NCBI GenBank assembly: GCA_964540605.1
Contig: CAZINM010000023.1
Location: 1 to 15,691, forward strand
From: CAZINM01 sp964540605
Lineage (GTDB): Bacteria > Patescibacteriota > Dojkabacteria > SC72 > JAHDCA01
Reading direction: 5' to 3'
Length of the DNA stretch: 15,691 bases
Shown here: positions 7,693-14,074 of the stretch, piece after piece
Layout of the letters: every line of letters begins with the position of its first letter
How positions within the stretch are numbered: position 1 is the first letter of the stretch
Made by a program: the position numbers and the translations under genes
Notes under the pieces: model-generated
What the model saw: the letters and a program-made list of their open reading frames with translations, nothing else
Databases searched by the model: none
Told to the model about the DNA's origin: nothing

Positions 7693-9093
7693 CTAAGCTA
7701 GGATCCTAAACCCTTCAGTATCCATAAATACTGGGAAATCAGGTTTATTTCCTAACACTTCAAAATTTAGTTTTTCCTCAGTAACAATATCCTTTAAAAG
7801 ATAAGATGGAAATACATCTGAACGATATTCATCTACAACTTTCATAGTAACTTGAAGCGATTTAACAGTTTTCATAAGCCTTTTGAGATCAAGTTTTCTC
7901 ATAAGATAATTACACCATTTGAAAATAAGGTATGCATGTGGAATATTAAAACCTTTCAGGATCTGTACATCTTCGCCTGGAAAATACTTTGAGTTGTTCC
8001 TTATCTTCTCACCATATATATAAACTACTCCCTTCTTATTATAGTATTCCTGCATCTTCTTTGGAGCTATCATCTGTAGAAGTGTTATAAAGATATCCAA
8101 CTGATTCGTATAGATCGGATTTAGAGAATCTGCAATAAAAACGCCATTCTTCTTCATCTTAATTGGTAAAAGCTTCATAAAATCTATATATTCATTTTTC
8201 GATAAATATGCTGTTCCATGAGATGAATAAACACCCTCAACGCTTTTCTCAGAGAAACTATCTAGCCCCTCGTTAATATAATCCAATACTAGTATTATAC
8301 CGGAGAAATTACGCCCATCTTCGGTTTCATTGATCCAAGCTTGTATTTGTTGAAGTTCATCAAGATTTGCTGCAATTATGTGTGGTATGTTTTTGTATGT
8401 TAACAATGTTTGTGTTGCTGCAATTGCGTGAGGAGACATATCTACTGAGAATTGTTTGACCTTTGCATTTGGATACTCTTTTTTTACAGTCTCAAAAAGC
8501 ATAACTGTCGCCCAACCTGCACCAGTGCCTAATTCTAATATTATTGGATTATCAGTTAACCTAGTCTCTTTTGCAAACCATTCTGCACTTTCGTAACTAG
8601 TTATTAATGAGGTCGGATTTAATCCTTTTCCAAACATACGCTCAATTTCCGTATCATTCCATCTTTTAATGGTATCGACATGATGCTCTTCCATTAATCT
8701 TTCGAAATTAGCTTCTGTCTGAGATACAAATTTTTCTTGATCTAATACATCAAAAAATACAACTCCCTCAGGAGAAATTTCATGATAGATATTCTTTAAT
8801 TTTTTGTGAGTATCACTATCAAGAATGGGTTTCCATATTGTTTCAAATTCCTCTTCTTGCCTTTGTAATCCGGTCTTGACACGATCTCCAATGGCTTTTA
8901 GATCAACATTAATTACTGGTCTACTAAAACTTGTCTGATCAACAAGAATCTTTTCTTTATTCGCAGAATCGAACTTTGTTGCACTACTAATGTTCATTCT
9001 CCCAGCTTTGGATCTAATTTTGTTAATTATATCGTTTCTTTCAGTGGATAAACCATGAGATAAAGCAGTGCCTTCAGGCAAAATGTCTTTCAT
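7693..9093 (-). CDS. Large class I SAM-dependent methyltransferase-like protein
   Basis: A 466-residue protein (ATG at 9093) with a central Rossmann-type methyltransferase core. Counting from a possible TTG at 9123, motif I is IILELGTGAGWAT (194-206), followed by VKQFSVDMSPHAI for strand 2 and a strand-4 segment IILVLDYINEGLD. About 170 residues before the core and 150 after have no domain I recognise; the N-terminal part is charged and helical, and no signal peptide or membrane helix is seen. I prefer ATG 9093 because a TATAAA box at 9132-9127 would put the transcript start downstream of the TTG, and AGAAAAGG precedes the ATG, though very closely. It is the first gene of a tight operon with the histidine kinase. 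A role modifying a receptor or producing a signal for the kinase is only a hypothesis. Confidence 0.85.
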   Translation of the reverse strand: MKDILPEGTALSHGLSTERNDIINKIRSKAGRMNISSATKFDSANKEKILVDQTSFSRPVINVDLKAIGDRVKTGLQRQEEEFETIWKPILDSDTHKKLKNIYHEISPEGVVFFDVLDQEKFVSQTEANFERLMEEHHVDTIKRWNDTEIERMFGKGLNPTSLITSYESAEWFAKETRLTDNPIILELGTGAGWATVMLFETVKKEYPNAKVKQFSVDMSPHAIAATQTLLTYKNIPHIIAANLDELQQIQAWINETEDGRNFSGIILVLDYINEGLDSFSEKSVEGVYSSHGTAYLSKNEYIDFMKLLPIKMKKNGVFIADSLNPIYTNQLDIFITLLQMIAPKKMQEYYNKKGVVYIYGEKIRNNSKYFPGEDVQILKGFNIPHAYLIFKWCNYLMRKLDLKRLMKTVKSLQVTMKVVDEYRSDVFPSYLLKDIVTEEKLNFEVLGNKPDFPVFMDTEGFRILA

Positions 9094-9278
9094 ACCTTTT
9101 CTTATTATTTTAGAACAAAACAATATTTATAAATTCTGAACATGGATAGATAATGTATGTATATCTCCTGTAATATAACATATTTTATATTATCTTTTAA
9201 TCGAATGATCAAACAGAATAAAGAAAGTGCAATAGACAAAACTTACACGATATTATGCTTTTGATCTTCATAATGTTG

Positions 9279-9308
9279 ATTAATACTAAGTCCTTAAATG
9301 GTATTAAT
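9279..9308. promoter_or_regulatory. Inverted repeat upstream of phosphatase-like gene
   Basis: ATTAATAC (9279-9286) and GTATTAAT (9301-9308) are perfect inverted complements separated by 14 bases. The right arm falls about where a -35 element would lie for the TATAAT box at 9328-9333, so it could be an operator. Given local AT richness, chance is possible. Confidence 0.25.
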
Positions 9309-9327
9309 ATGAATAAGTTATATATAT

Positions 9328-9333
9328 TATAAT
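9328..9333 (+). promoter_or_regulatory. Candidate -10 box (TATAAT) for the 9360 gene
   Basis: An exact TATAAT lies 26 bases before the ATG at 9360, predicting a leader of about 20 nt. No good TTGACA-like -35 box is seen at 16-18 bp upstream. A second possible box, TATTCT, lies only 4 bases before the ATG. Confidence 0.35.
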
Positions 9334-9359
9334 AGAGAATTGAAATAATTATTCTTAAC

Positions 9360-9902
9360 ATGATCAAGATAACCTACTTCGTACATGGTACAACAACAGA
9401 CAATGAGCAACACATTTCTTCTGGTTGGAAAGATGTAGATTTATCTGAATTAGGAATTAGACAGTCACAAGAGTTACCCTTACAAAACACTACTATATTT
9501 AATGCTGTTTTTTGCTCTGATCTAGTTCGCGCAATACATTCAGCTGAAATCTCGTTTAAACATAAGTTCCCTATTTTTATAGATGGAAGACTTAGAGAAT
9601 GCAATTATGGCAATCTCAATGGCAAACCTTCTAAAATTGTCGAGCCATTACAAGAACAAATGATCTTTGAGAAATTTCCTAACGGAGAGTCCTATGAAGA
9701 TGTAAAGTCACGATTATCTGATTTCCTGAATGATATTAAACAAAAATATGAATCAAAACATATCGCTATAGTTGCTCACAAAGCACCTCAGCTAGCTTTA
9801 GATGTATTATTAAAAGGTATGTCTTGGGAAGAAGCTTTCGCAAATGATTGGAGAAAAGTTGGAAAATGGCAACCGGGATGGGAATATGTACTTGATCAAT
9901 AA
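9360..9902 (+). CDS. Histidine phosphatase superfamily (phosphoglycerate mutase-like) protein with variant RHG motif
   Basis: A 180-residue branch-1 histidine phosphatase-like protein. The N-terminal motif is YFVHGTT (6-12), where the family normally has RHGxT: the nucleophilic histidine (His9) is kept, but the adjacent phosphate-binding arginine is Val8. Other pocket elements are present: SDLVRAIHSAE (53-63) with Arg57, RLRECNYGNLNG (77-88) with Glu80 as likely proton donor, and the second catalytic histidine His140 in IVAHKAP. The FVHGTT form recurs in a subgroup I associate with Patescibacteria, so this is probably a real subfamily rather than a mutation. Substrate unknown; reduced or altered phosphatase activity is plausible. 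It is followed 4 bp later by a 48-residue gene, suggesting an operon. Cytoplasmic, no signal peptide. Confidence 0.88.
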   Translation: MIKITYFVHGTTTDNEQHISSGWKDVDLSELGIRQSQELPLQNTTIFNAVFCSDLVRAIHSAEISFKHKFPIFIDGRLRECNYGNLNGKPSKIVEPLQEQMIFEKFPNGESYEDVKSRLSDFLNDIKQKYESKHIAIVAHKAPQLALDVLLKGMSWEEAFANDWRKVGKWQPGWEYVLDQ

Positions 9903-9906
9903 AAAT

Positions 9907-10053
9907 ATGAAAGATATAAAACTTTTCGAGATTAAAAATTTCAAACTCTCATTTGCTTGGTATGACCTATGGATTGGAATATTTATTGATACAAATAAAA
10001 ATCGGCTTTATATATGCCTAATTCCAACATTACTTATAACGGTCCAGTTGTGA
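9907..10053 (+). CDS. Small conserved hypothetical protein (48 aa)
   Basis: An ATG at 9907, 4 bp after the phosphatase stop, opens 48 codons ending in TGA. The product has a core FKLSFAWYDLWIGIFID, then NKNRLYICLIPTLLITVQL. This matches a pattern I have seen in short bacterial and phage hypotheticals (FKFAWYDxWxGxxxDxxxxxLYICPxP), so I believe it is a genuine gene although easily missed. A longer reading from an ATG at 9844 in the same frame would overlap the phosphatase by 59 bases and is less likely. The alternation of aromatic and hydrophobic residues suggests a small beta-sheet protein rather than a membrane peptide. Function unknown. Confidence 0.68.
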   Translation: MKDIKLFEIKNFKLSFAWYDLWIGIFIDTNKNRLYICLIPTLLITVQL

Positions 10054-10070
10054 AAATGAACGAAAGGTTA

Positions 10071-10421
10071 TTATTTAATCTTTTTCAGATCTCGAGAGTT
10101 CTTATAAGCGATAGTTAATCCAGCAAAATATTGATTAATTGATACTGCAGTTGAATTATATTGATTTTTGTATTTGAAGTAATCGACCCAGATCTCTCTA
10201 ATCCTAGTTAATTCTTTTAGTTGAGTAATTGTATGTTTTGAGTCTTTAGATAAGTCAAATAGTTCTAAAGATCTAATAAATGCCATTTCAGAATATTCTG
10301 AGTTTTTTTCTTTCCATTGCGTAGCTCTAAACACTTCACTCCCGATGTTAGCCATCTGTTCTAAAAAACTTTTTTTCTGCCACAAGCCTTCGGATTGTTG
10401 CTTATGTTGTATGATCAACAT
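10071..10421 (-). CDS. Conserved small helical protein partnered with DUF5674
   Basis: A 116-residue, apparently all-helical soluble protein. The region WQKKSFLEQMANIGSEVFRA through SEMAFIRSLELFDLS and LKELTRIREIWVDYF is typical of a small conserved family I recall from bacterial genomes but cannot name; relatives begin near the LWQKK or MANIGSEV segment. The ATG at 10421 lies inside the DUF5674 gene, giving a 20-bp overlap (stop of the first at 10402), so translation is probably coupled. If the protein actually starts later, for instance at the TTG for Leu13, the overlap would vanish. No catalytic motif, signal peptide or membrane helix. The tight overlap suggests that the two products act together. 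Confidence 0.78.
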   Translation of the reverse strand: MLIIQHKQQSEGLWQKKSFLEQMANIGSEVFRATQWKEKNSEYSEMAFIRSLELFDLSKDSKHTITQLKELTRIREIWVDYFKYKNQYNSTAVSINQYFAGLTIAYKNSRDLKKIK

Positions 10422-10758
10422 CGTTGATAATTTTTGAATTTACAATATTTATTATTTTATTTCTGATATTTTCATCTTCTATGCTCATAGAATTGTTTTT
10501 TTGTGATGGCCTAAGATTGATCATAGAATTAAATTCTATTCTCTCTTCAATATTAAGATCAGGATAAATATTTATACCCCATAAGCTTTCTTGCTTTGAT
10601 CCAAGTTCTAATAAATAAGCCTCTTGATCAGCATGTAATTCAGCGTCAACAACTAATATCTCCTTATCTACATCAATTACAGCTTTTACAAAATTACTAA
10701 ATAGTGCAGAAGCCATTCTCTTAAGTTCACTGACCTTTATATTTTTTACAATTTTCAT
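10402..10758 (-). CDS. DUF5674 family protein
   Basis: A 118-residue protein fitting DUF5674 by its hallmark segments: FVKAVIDVDKEILVVDAELHADQE (23-46), SKQESLWGINIYP (54-66), and IEFNSMINLRPSQKNNS (74-90). The conserved His42, Asp44, Glu46 and the Ser-Lys-Gln and Arg-Pro-Ser motifs hint at an enzymatic or nucleic-acid-related pocket, but the family has no established function known to me. It is first in a two-gene operon, overlapping the downstream gene by 20 bp. The promoter is unusually clear: TATAAT with exactly six bases to the ATG, the geometry expected for a leaderless mRNA. Length and motifs match the family, so the gene appears intact. Confidence 0.88.
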   Translation of the reverse strand: MKIVKNIKVSELKRMASALFSNFVKAVIDVDKEILVVDAELHADQEAYLLELGSKQESLWGINIYPDLNIEERIEFNSMINLRPSQKNNSMSIEDENIRNKIINIVNSKIINDVDHTT

Positions 10759-10764
10759 ATCAAT

Positions 10765-10770
10765 ATTATA
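10765..10770 (-). promoter_or_regulatory. Leaderless-type -10 box (TATAAT) for DUF5674 operon
   Basis: On the minus strand an exact TATAAT is followed by six bases (ATTGAT) and then the ATG at 10758. With normal sigma-70 spacing, transcription would start on or next to the A of the start codon. No strong -35 hexamer is visible in the AT-rich upstream stretch. Confidence 0.5.
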
Positions 10771-10813
10771 TCAACAAACTAATCAATATTTATATTTTTT
10801 CAAAATAAGATAA

Positions 10814-10819
10814 TATACT
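10814..10819 (+). promoter_or_regulatory. Candidate -10 box (TATACT) for the C45 hydrolase gene
   Basis: TATACT lies 32 bases before the ATG at 10852, predicting a leader of about 25 nt. The -35 region is only AT-rich (TATATT). The 93-bp spacer is shared with the divergent DUF5674 promoter. Confidence 0.3.
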
Positions 10820-10851
10820 ATAGTGATAAGAGTGACTATTTATTAATAATT

Positions 10852-11883
10852 ATGAAAAACGATTCGAAGAAAGCTGAAAATATAAAGAAAACTCACGAAT
10901 TCTATTACCATTTTGAAGCAGATAGTAATACTAAAATAGGTTTTTTAATGGGTCAAAAATTCTCTGAACAAGCAAAGAAGATCAATAGATTAAAAAATAG
11001 AATCATTAAGAATCGTCTTATCGAATATGAAAAGTTACTCACTTTAAGCGAGAAGTTTTTCCCAGGCTATATTGATGAATTTGAAGCTTACGCTAATGGA
11101 GCTAATGTGGACCCTATTGACCTCTGGAACTACAACTTGGAACAAGCGTATTTTGGAGAGAGATGTTCGACAGCGGTAATAGATAAGGGTAGAACAGTAA
11201 TGCATCTTGAAGATGGAAATTATGTAACGAAAACCGAGATATGCCTTGTTGAAAGATCTATAAGGAATTCTAAAAAGCTAGAATTTTTTTACTATAACTC
11301 TTTAGGTGGTGACGCAGTTGGCATAAATAACAATAAAATGGTCTTGACTGTTAATAACTTATACTGCAAAGAGAAGAGATCTGGTGTCCCAAAAAATGTC
11401 TTGACACGAGCGATATCTGATTGTGAATCAATTTCTCAGATCAAAGATATCCTGGATAACATCCCAAGGCATGGTAGTTACAATTTCAATTTGATCTTCT
11501 ACGATAAAGATAAGGATTCAATAAAGCCTTATAATATTGAACTAACACCTCGCAGCTATATCTTAACAAAAATTGAAACTCCATTTTTTCATACAAACCA
11601 CTATCTTCAACCTAAATTACAGAGCTTTGAATCTGCAAGCTTCTCTAATAAATTAACTGCAACAACAACTAATAAGCGTTACGATTTTATGAAAAATAAT
11701 ATTGAAGATGAAACCTCTATAAATAAACTTAAGAAAATAACGAATGAATTAAGTGGGCATAGAAGTTCAGATCTGCATTACATACATAGTGATGGCAGAA
11801 TGATATTTGACCTTAACAAATATGTAGCTCATATTTATCTTGAAAGAGAGCCTTCTTCGGGGTGGATCGAGTATCAGATGTAA
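10852..11883 (+). CDS. C45 family autoproteolytic acyltransferase/hydrolase (acyl-CoA:6-APA acyltransferase-like)
   Basis: A 343-residue Ntn-hydrolase of the penicillin acyltransferase-like (peptidase C45) type. The N-terminal third matches the family pattern 'G...G' helix then FFPGYIDEFEAYANGANVDPIDLW (69-92), which precedes the processing site. The likely nucleophile is Cys105 in FGERCSTAV; self-cleavage before this cysteine would expose it as an N-terminal catalytic residue. Family-typical strands follow: MHLEDGNY, FFYYNSLGGDAVGINN, MVLTVNNL and RHGSYNFNLIFYD, the last giving the usual Asn near the oxyanion hole. Bacterial members are rarely penicillin-related and may process amide-linked lipids or peptides, so substrate is open. 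No signal peptide, hence probably cytoplasmic. It heads a rightward run with a YdcF-like gene 61 bp downstream. Confidence 0.85.
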   Translation: MKNDSKKAENIKKTHEFYYHFEADSNTKIGFLMGQKFSEQAKKINRLKNRIIKNRLIEYEKLLTLSEKFFPGYIDEFEAYANGANVDPIDLWNYNLEQAYFGERCSTAVIDKGRTVMHLEDGNYVTKTEICLVERSIRNSKKLEFFYYNSLGGDAVGINNNKMVLTVNNLYCKEKRSGVPKNVLTRAISDCESISQIKDILDNIPRHGSYNFNLIFYDKDKDSIKPYNIELTPRSYILTKIETPFFHTNHYLQPKLQSFESASFSNKLTATTTNKRYDFMKNNIEDETSINKLKKITNELSGHRSSDLHYIHSDGRMIFDLNKYVAHIYLEREPSSGWIEYQM

Positions 11884-11944
11884 AGGTTTATATGATCATA
11901 AATAATCATTATATGGCAAAAATAAAAGAGAAAAATAAAAAAAT

Positions 11945-12616
11945 ATGAATATGCATAACACAATAAAAGACCCAACAATAAAAGCTCTTGCTCAAACGCT
12001 CTGGGATTACCACAAACTTGGTCATAAAGCTGAAAAGTCTGATTGCATATTAGTATTAGGTAGTCATGATAAAAGAGTAGCTCACAGAGGAGCTGAATTA
12101 TATTTACAAGGCTTTGCACCAATTATAGTTTTCTCTGGTGGATTAGGTAATCTGACAAAAAATATCTGGACTGAAACAGAGGCTGAAAAATTTGCAAAGA
12201 TCGCAATGGATATGGGTGTCCCCCAAAAATGCATTTTAATTGAGAATAGGTCCACAAATACTGGCGAAAATATACAGTTTAGTTATAAATTACTAAAAGA
12301 TAATAAATTGGATCCACATGAAATTATCCTAGTGCAGAAACCTTATATGGAGAGGAGAACTTACGCAACATTCATGAAGCAGTGGCCGGGTGAGAATGTT
12401 GAAATATTTGTTACATCCCCTCAAATATCTCTTGATGATTATCCCACTGATGAAATTCCATTTGATAAAGTTGTAAATATAATGGTTGGCGATCTTCAAA
12501 GAATTAAAGAGTATCCCGAAAAAGGATATCAGATCTATCAAGAAATACCCCAGAATGTATGGAGAGCTTATGAAAAACTTGTTGAGATGGGATTTACACA
12601 GCATCTTATTGCGTAA
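11945..12616 (+). CDS. YdcF-like / SanA-type DUF218 protein
   Basis: A 223-residue member of the YdcF/SanA (DUF218) superfamily. Diagnostic elements are DCILVLGSHDKRVAHRGAEL (33-52), the glycine turn IVFSGGLG (61-68), the acidic ETEAEKFAKIA (77-87) and the asparagine motif ENRSTNTGENI (100-110), followed by a KPYMERRTYATF segment. E. coli YdcF binds SAM and SanA affects envelope permeability, but enzymatic roles in the family are poorly defined. There is no N-terminal membrane anchor, unlike many SanA-type relatives, so this copy is likely cytoplasmic like YdcF. The start ATG at 11945 follows an A-rich leader with no clear Shine-Dalgarno; a second in-frame ATG sits two codons on. Confidence 0.88.
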   Translation: MNMHNTIKDPTIKALAQTLWDYHKLGHKAEKSDCILVLGSHDKRVAHRGAELYLQGFAPIIVFSGGLGNLTKNIWTETEAEKFAKIAMDMGVPQKCILIENRSTNTGENIQFSYKLLKDNKLDPHEIILVQKPYMERRTYATFMKQWPGENVEIFVTSPQISLDDYPTDEIPFDKVVNIMVGDLQRIKEYPEKGYQIYQEIPQNVWRAYEKLVEMGFTQHLIA

Positions 12617-12703
12617 TTCTTCAGATTTCTGTTATCAATCGATAAGCTCAATAACAAATTCACTTACCTTTTTCTCAATTATCCCTTAATATAAACTATC
12701 AAT

Positions 12704-12714
12704 ATTATCTTCAA
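12704..12714 (+). promoter_or_regulatory. ATTATCTTCAA element 6 bp before ATG (first copy)
   Basis: This 11-mer ends six bases before the ATG at 12721 and recurs at 13772-13782 with identical spacing to the next gene's ATG. It contains TATCTT, which could act as a -10 box for a near-leaderless transcript; AAGGA overlapping its 3' end could alternatively be a Shine-Dalgarno sequence for this copy. Confidence 0.35.
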
Positions 12715-12720
12715 GGATAT

Positions 12721-13713
12721 ATGGCATCAAAAATAAAGGAATTTCTTGAGAAGCCTTTTGTACAACTACTCATACTTTTATTTTATGTTCCTTTTTCTTG
12801 GCCAATATTCTTATTATTAGGTTCATTCAATTCAGATCATGAGACTGACACACAAAAGTTGGCCAAACAACAAGATAAAGAGATTAGTCTAAACATTAAG
12901 AGAACAAATGATCCAAACTCTCCAATAGAACCTGCAATTCTAGGTACTGCAGATATTTCTACATTAAATGATTATGAATCAGACATCCTTGAAAATGCGA
13001 CGATCATCACAAACCAGGAATGGACATTCTATGATCTATACATTCTTTTGAAACCTAATATAGATCGCCCAAAGTTCGGTTGGAAAATTGGAGAATCGTT
13101 AAAATATAACTGGACTATTTTAGATGAGTACGATCTAAGTTTTGAATGTGAAAAGGCAAATCTAGATTATATCAATTACTCCTATAATTGGCCTTTATGT
13201 TCTATAAAACTAGACAATATGTACATAGATAATGAAGTAGCAACAACAATAACATGTCAGGAGAATGAAAATACATCAAAAGTTGATGTTAATAGTTATT
13301 GTGAATTAAACCTTGAAATGAAAGTTTATGAAGATCAATCAAAAGCTTATATCATAATAAAACAGAAACAAGTTTCACCTACTCGAATTGTTGTATATGA
13401 AGTTAGCGATGAAAACGATACCCATTTTAAAAAATTATATTTTGATTATCCAAACAGAATTGAACCTTTCGACATAGCATACGATATTACCTATGCGAAC
13501 TTCTTTTTATCTCCTGAAGGGAAGTTCAAATTAATAACTAGATCAAGAAATGGCTGGTGGGTTAATATACTTGAAACTTATCAGGAATGGAGGATTGAAA
13601 GAGGAAGATTAGTACTTGATGAAAAGGTTGTAATATTAGGAAATATCGAAAGGATCAAAAAAGAATATGGGGAAGGAAAACCCAAAATTGAAAACAAATT
13701 TGTGCCGATGTAA
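12721..13713 (+). CDS. Hypothetical single-pass membrane-anchored protein (330 aa)
   Basis: No family recognised. The N-terminus has a short basic stretch and one strong hydrophobic segment (about 13-35, VQLLILLFYVPFSWPIFLLL), consistent with a membrane anchor and an extracytoplasmic C-terminal domain. That domain (about 70-330) is rich in Tyr, Trp, Asn and beta-prone residues with four scattered cysteines (in FECEK, LCSIK, TCQEN, YCELN), which could form disulfides outside the membrane. The C-terminal part FFLSPEGKFKLITRSRNGW and ILETYQEWRIERGRLVLDE reads like a beta-propeller or lipocalin-like tail but is not diagnostic. An AAGGA sits just upstream of the ATG. The gene stands alone or leads the next small membrane protein, with which it shares an upstream 11-bp element. 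Confidence 0.72.
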   Translation: MASKIKEFLEKPFVQLLILLFYVPFSWPIFLLLGSFNSDHETDTQKLAKQQDKEISLNIKRTNDPNSPIEPAILGTADISTLNDYESDILENATIITNQEWTFYDLYILLKPNIDRPKFGWKIGESLKYNWTILDEYDLSFECEKANLDYINYSYNWPLCSIKLDNMYIDNEVATTITCQENENTSKVDVNSYCELNLEMKVYEDQSKAYIIIKQKQVSPTRIVVYEVSDENDTHFKKLYFDYPNRIEPFDIAYDITYANFFLSPEGKFKLITRSRNGWWVNILETYQEWRIERGRLVLDEKVVILGNIERIKKEYGEGKPKIENKFVPM

Positions 13714-13771
13714 CTTGATGGAAATCTTTTAGATGTATCTGTAAAGAAAATACGCTATCATTTAGTAAGTA

Positions 13772-13782
13772 ATTATCTTCAA
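13772..13782 (+). promoter_or_regulatory. ATTATCTTCAA element 6 bp before ATG (second copy)
   Basis: Identical to 12704-12714 and also six bases before a start codon (13789). Here no AAGGA follows, so the shared part is not simply a Shine-Dalgarno sequence. Confidence 0.35.
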
Positions 13783-13788
13783 AAGTTT

Positions 13789-14052
13789 ATGAGTAAATCT
13801 AAAAAAATTGGTCTATTTATCCTTATCTTCATAATTATCTGGTTTGTAATGAGTACCTTCTCATTATATGGGAAAAGAAGCTCGGGTATGGCTGGTTATG
13901 TTAGTGATAAGATCATAGTTGGATTCCCTCTCAATTACGCAATTAGGGAATATGGTGAACTTACATTTGATATCAAAGGCGTTTTAGTAGATACTATCTT
14001 TGTAGGACTCGTTTCAGGATTGGTTTTCTGGAAAATGACCTCCAAAAAATAG
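13789..14052 (+). CDS. Small two-helix membrane protein (87 aa)
   Basis: An 87-residue hypothetical protein with a basic N-terminus (MSKSKK), a strong transmembrane helix at about 6-28, a connecting region of some 37 residues, and a second weaker hydrophobic segment at about 66-83 (VDTIFVGLVSGLVFWKM) followed by a Lys-rich end. The topology is probably N-in, C-in. I recognise no family. It ends 22 bp from the 3' end of the convergent methyltransferase gene. Its position and the shared upstream element suggest regulation with the 12721 membrane protein. Confidence 0.62.
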   Translation: MSKSKKIGLFILIFIIIWFVMSTFSLYGKRSSGMAGYVSDKIIVGFPLNYAIREYGELTFDIKGVLVDTIFVGLVSGLVFWKMTSKK

Positions 14053-14074
14053 TAATTAAAAATTATTCCAAAGA

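Larger units (their letters stand above)
9124..9359. other. Divergent promoter region (236 bp)
   Basis: No gene seen. The spacer separates the leftward methyltransferase-kinase operon from the rightward phosphatase-like gene. It contains a minus-strand TATAAA box (9132-9127), a plus-strand TATAAT box (9328-9333) and an 8-bp inverted repeat (9279-9286 with 9301-9308), each listed or discussed separately. Confidence 0.4.

Noticed and set aside
9844..10053. 69-codon reading of the small protein starting inside the phosphatase gene
   Set aside because: The extra N-terminal residues come from overlapping the phosphatase 3' end; the ATG at 9907 gives a compact product with recognisable pattern.
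12329..12604. 91-codon minus-strand frame inside the YdcF-like gene
   Set aside because: Antisense shadow of a well-supported gene, with a low-complexity hydrophobic product and no family resemblance.
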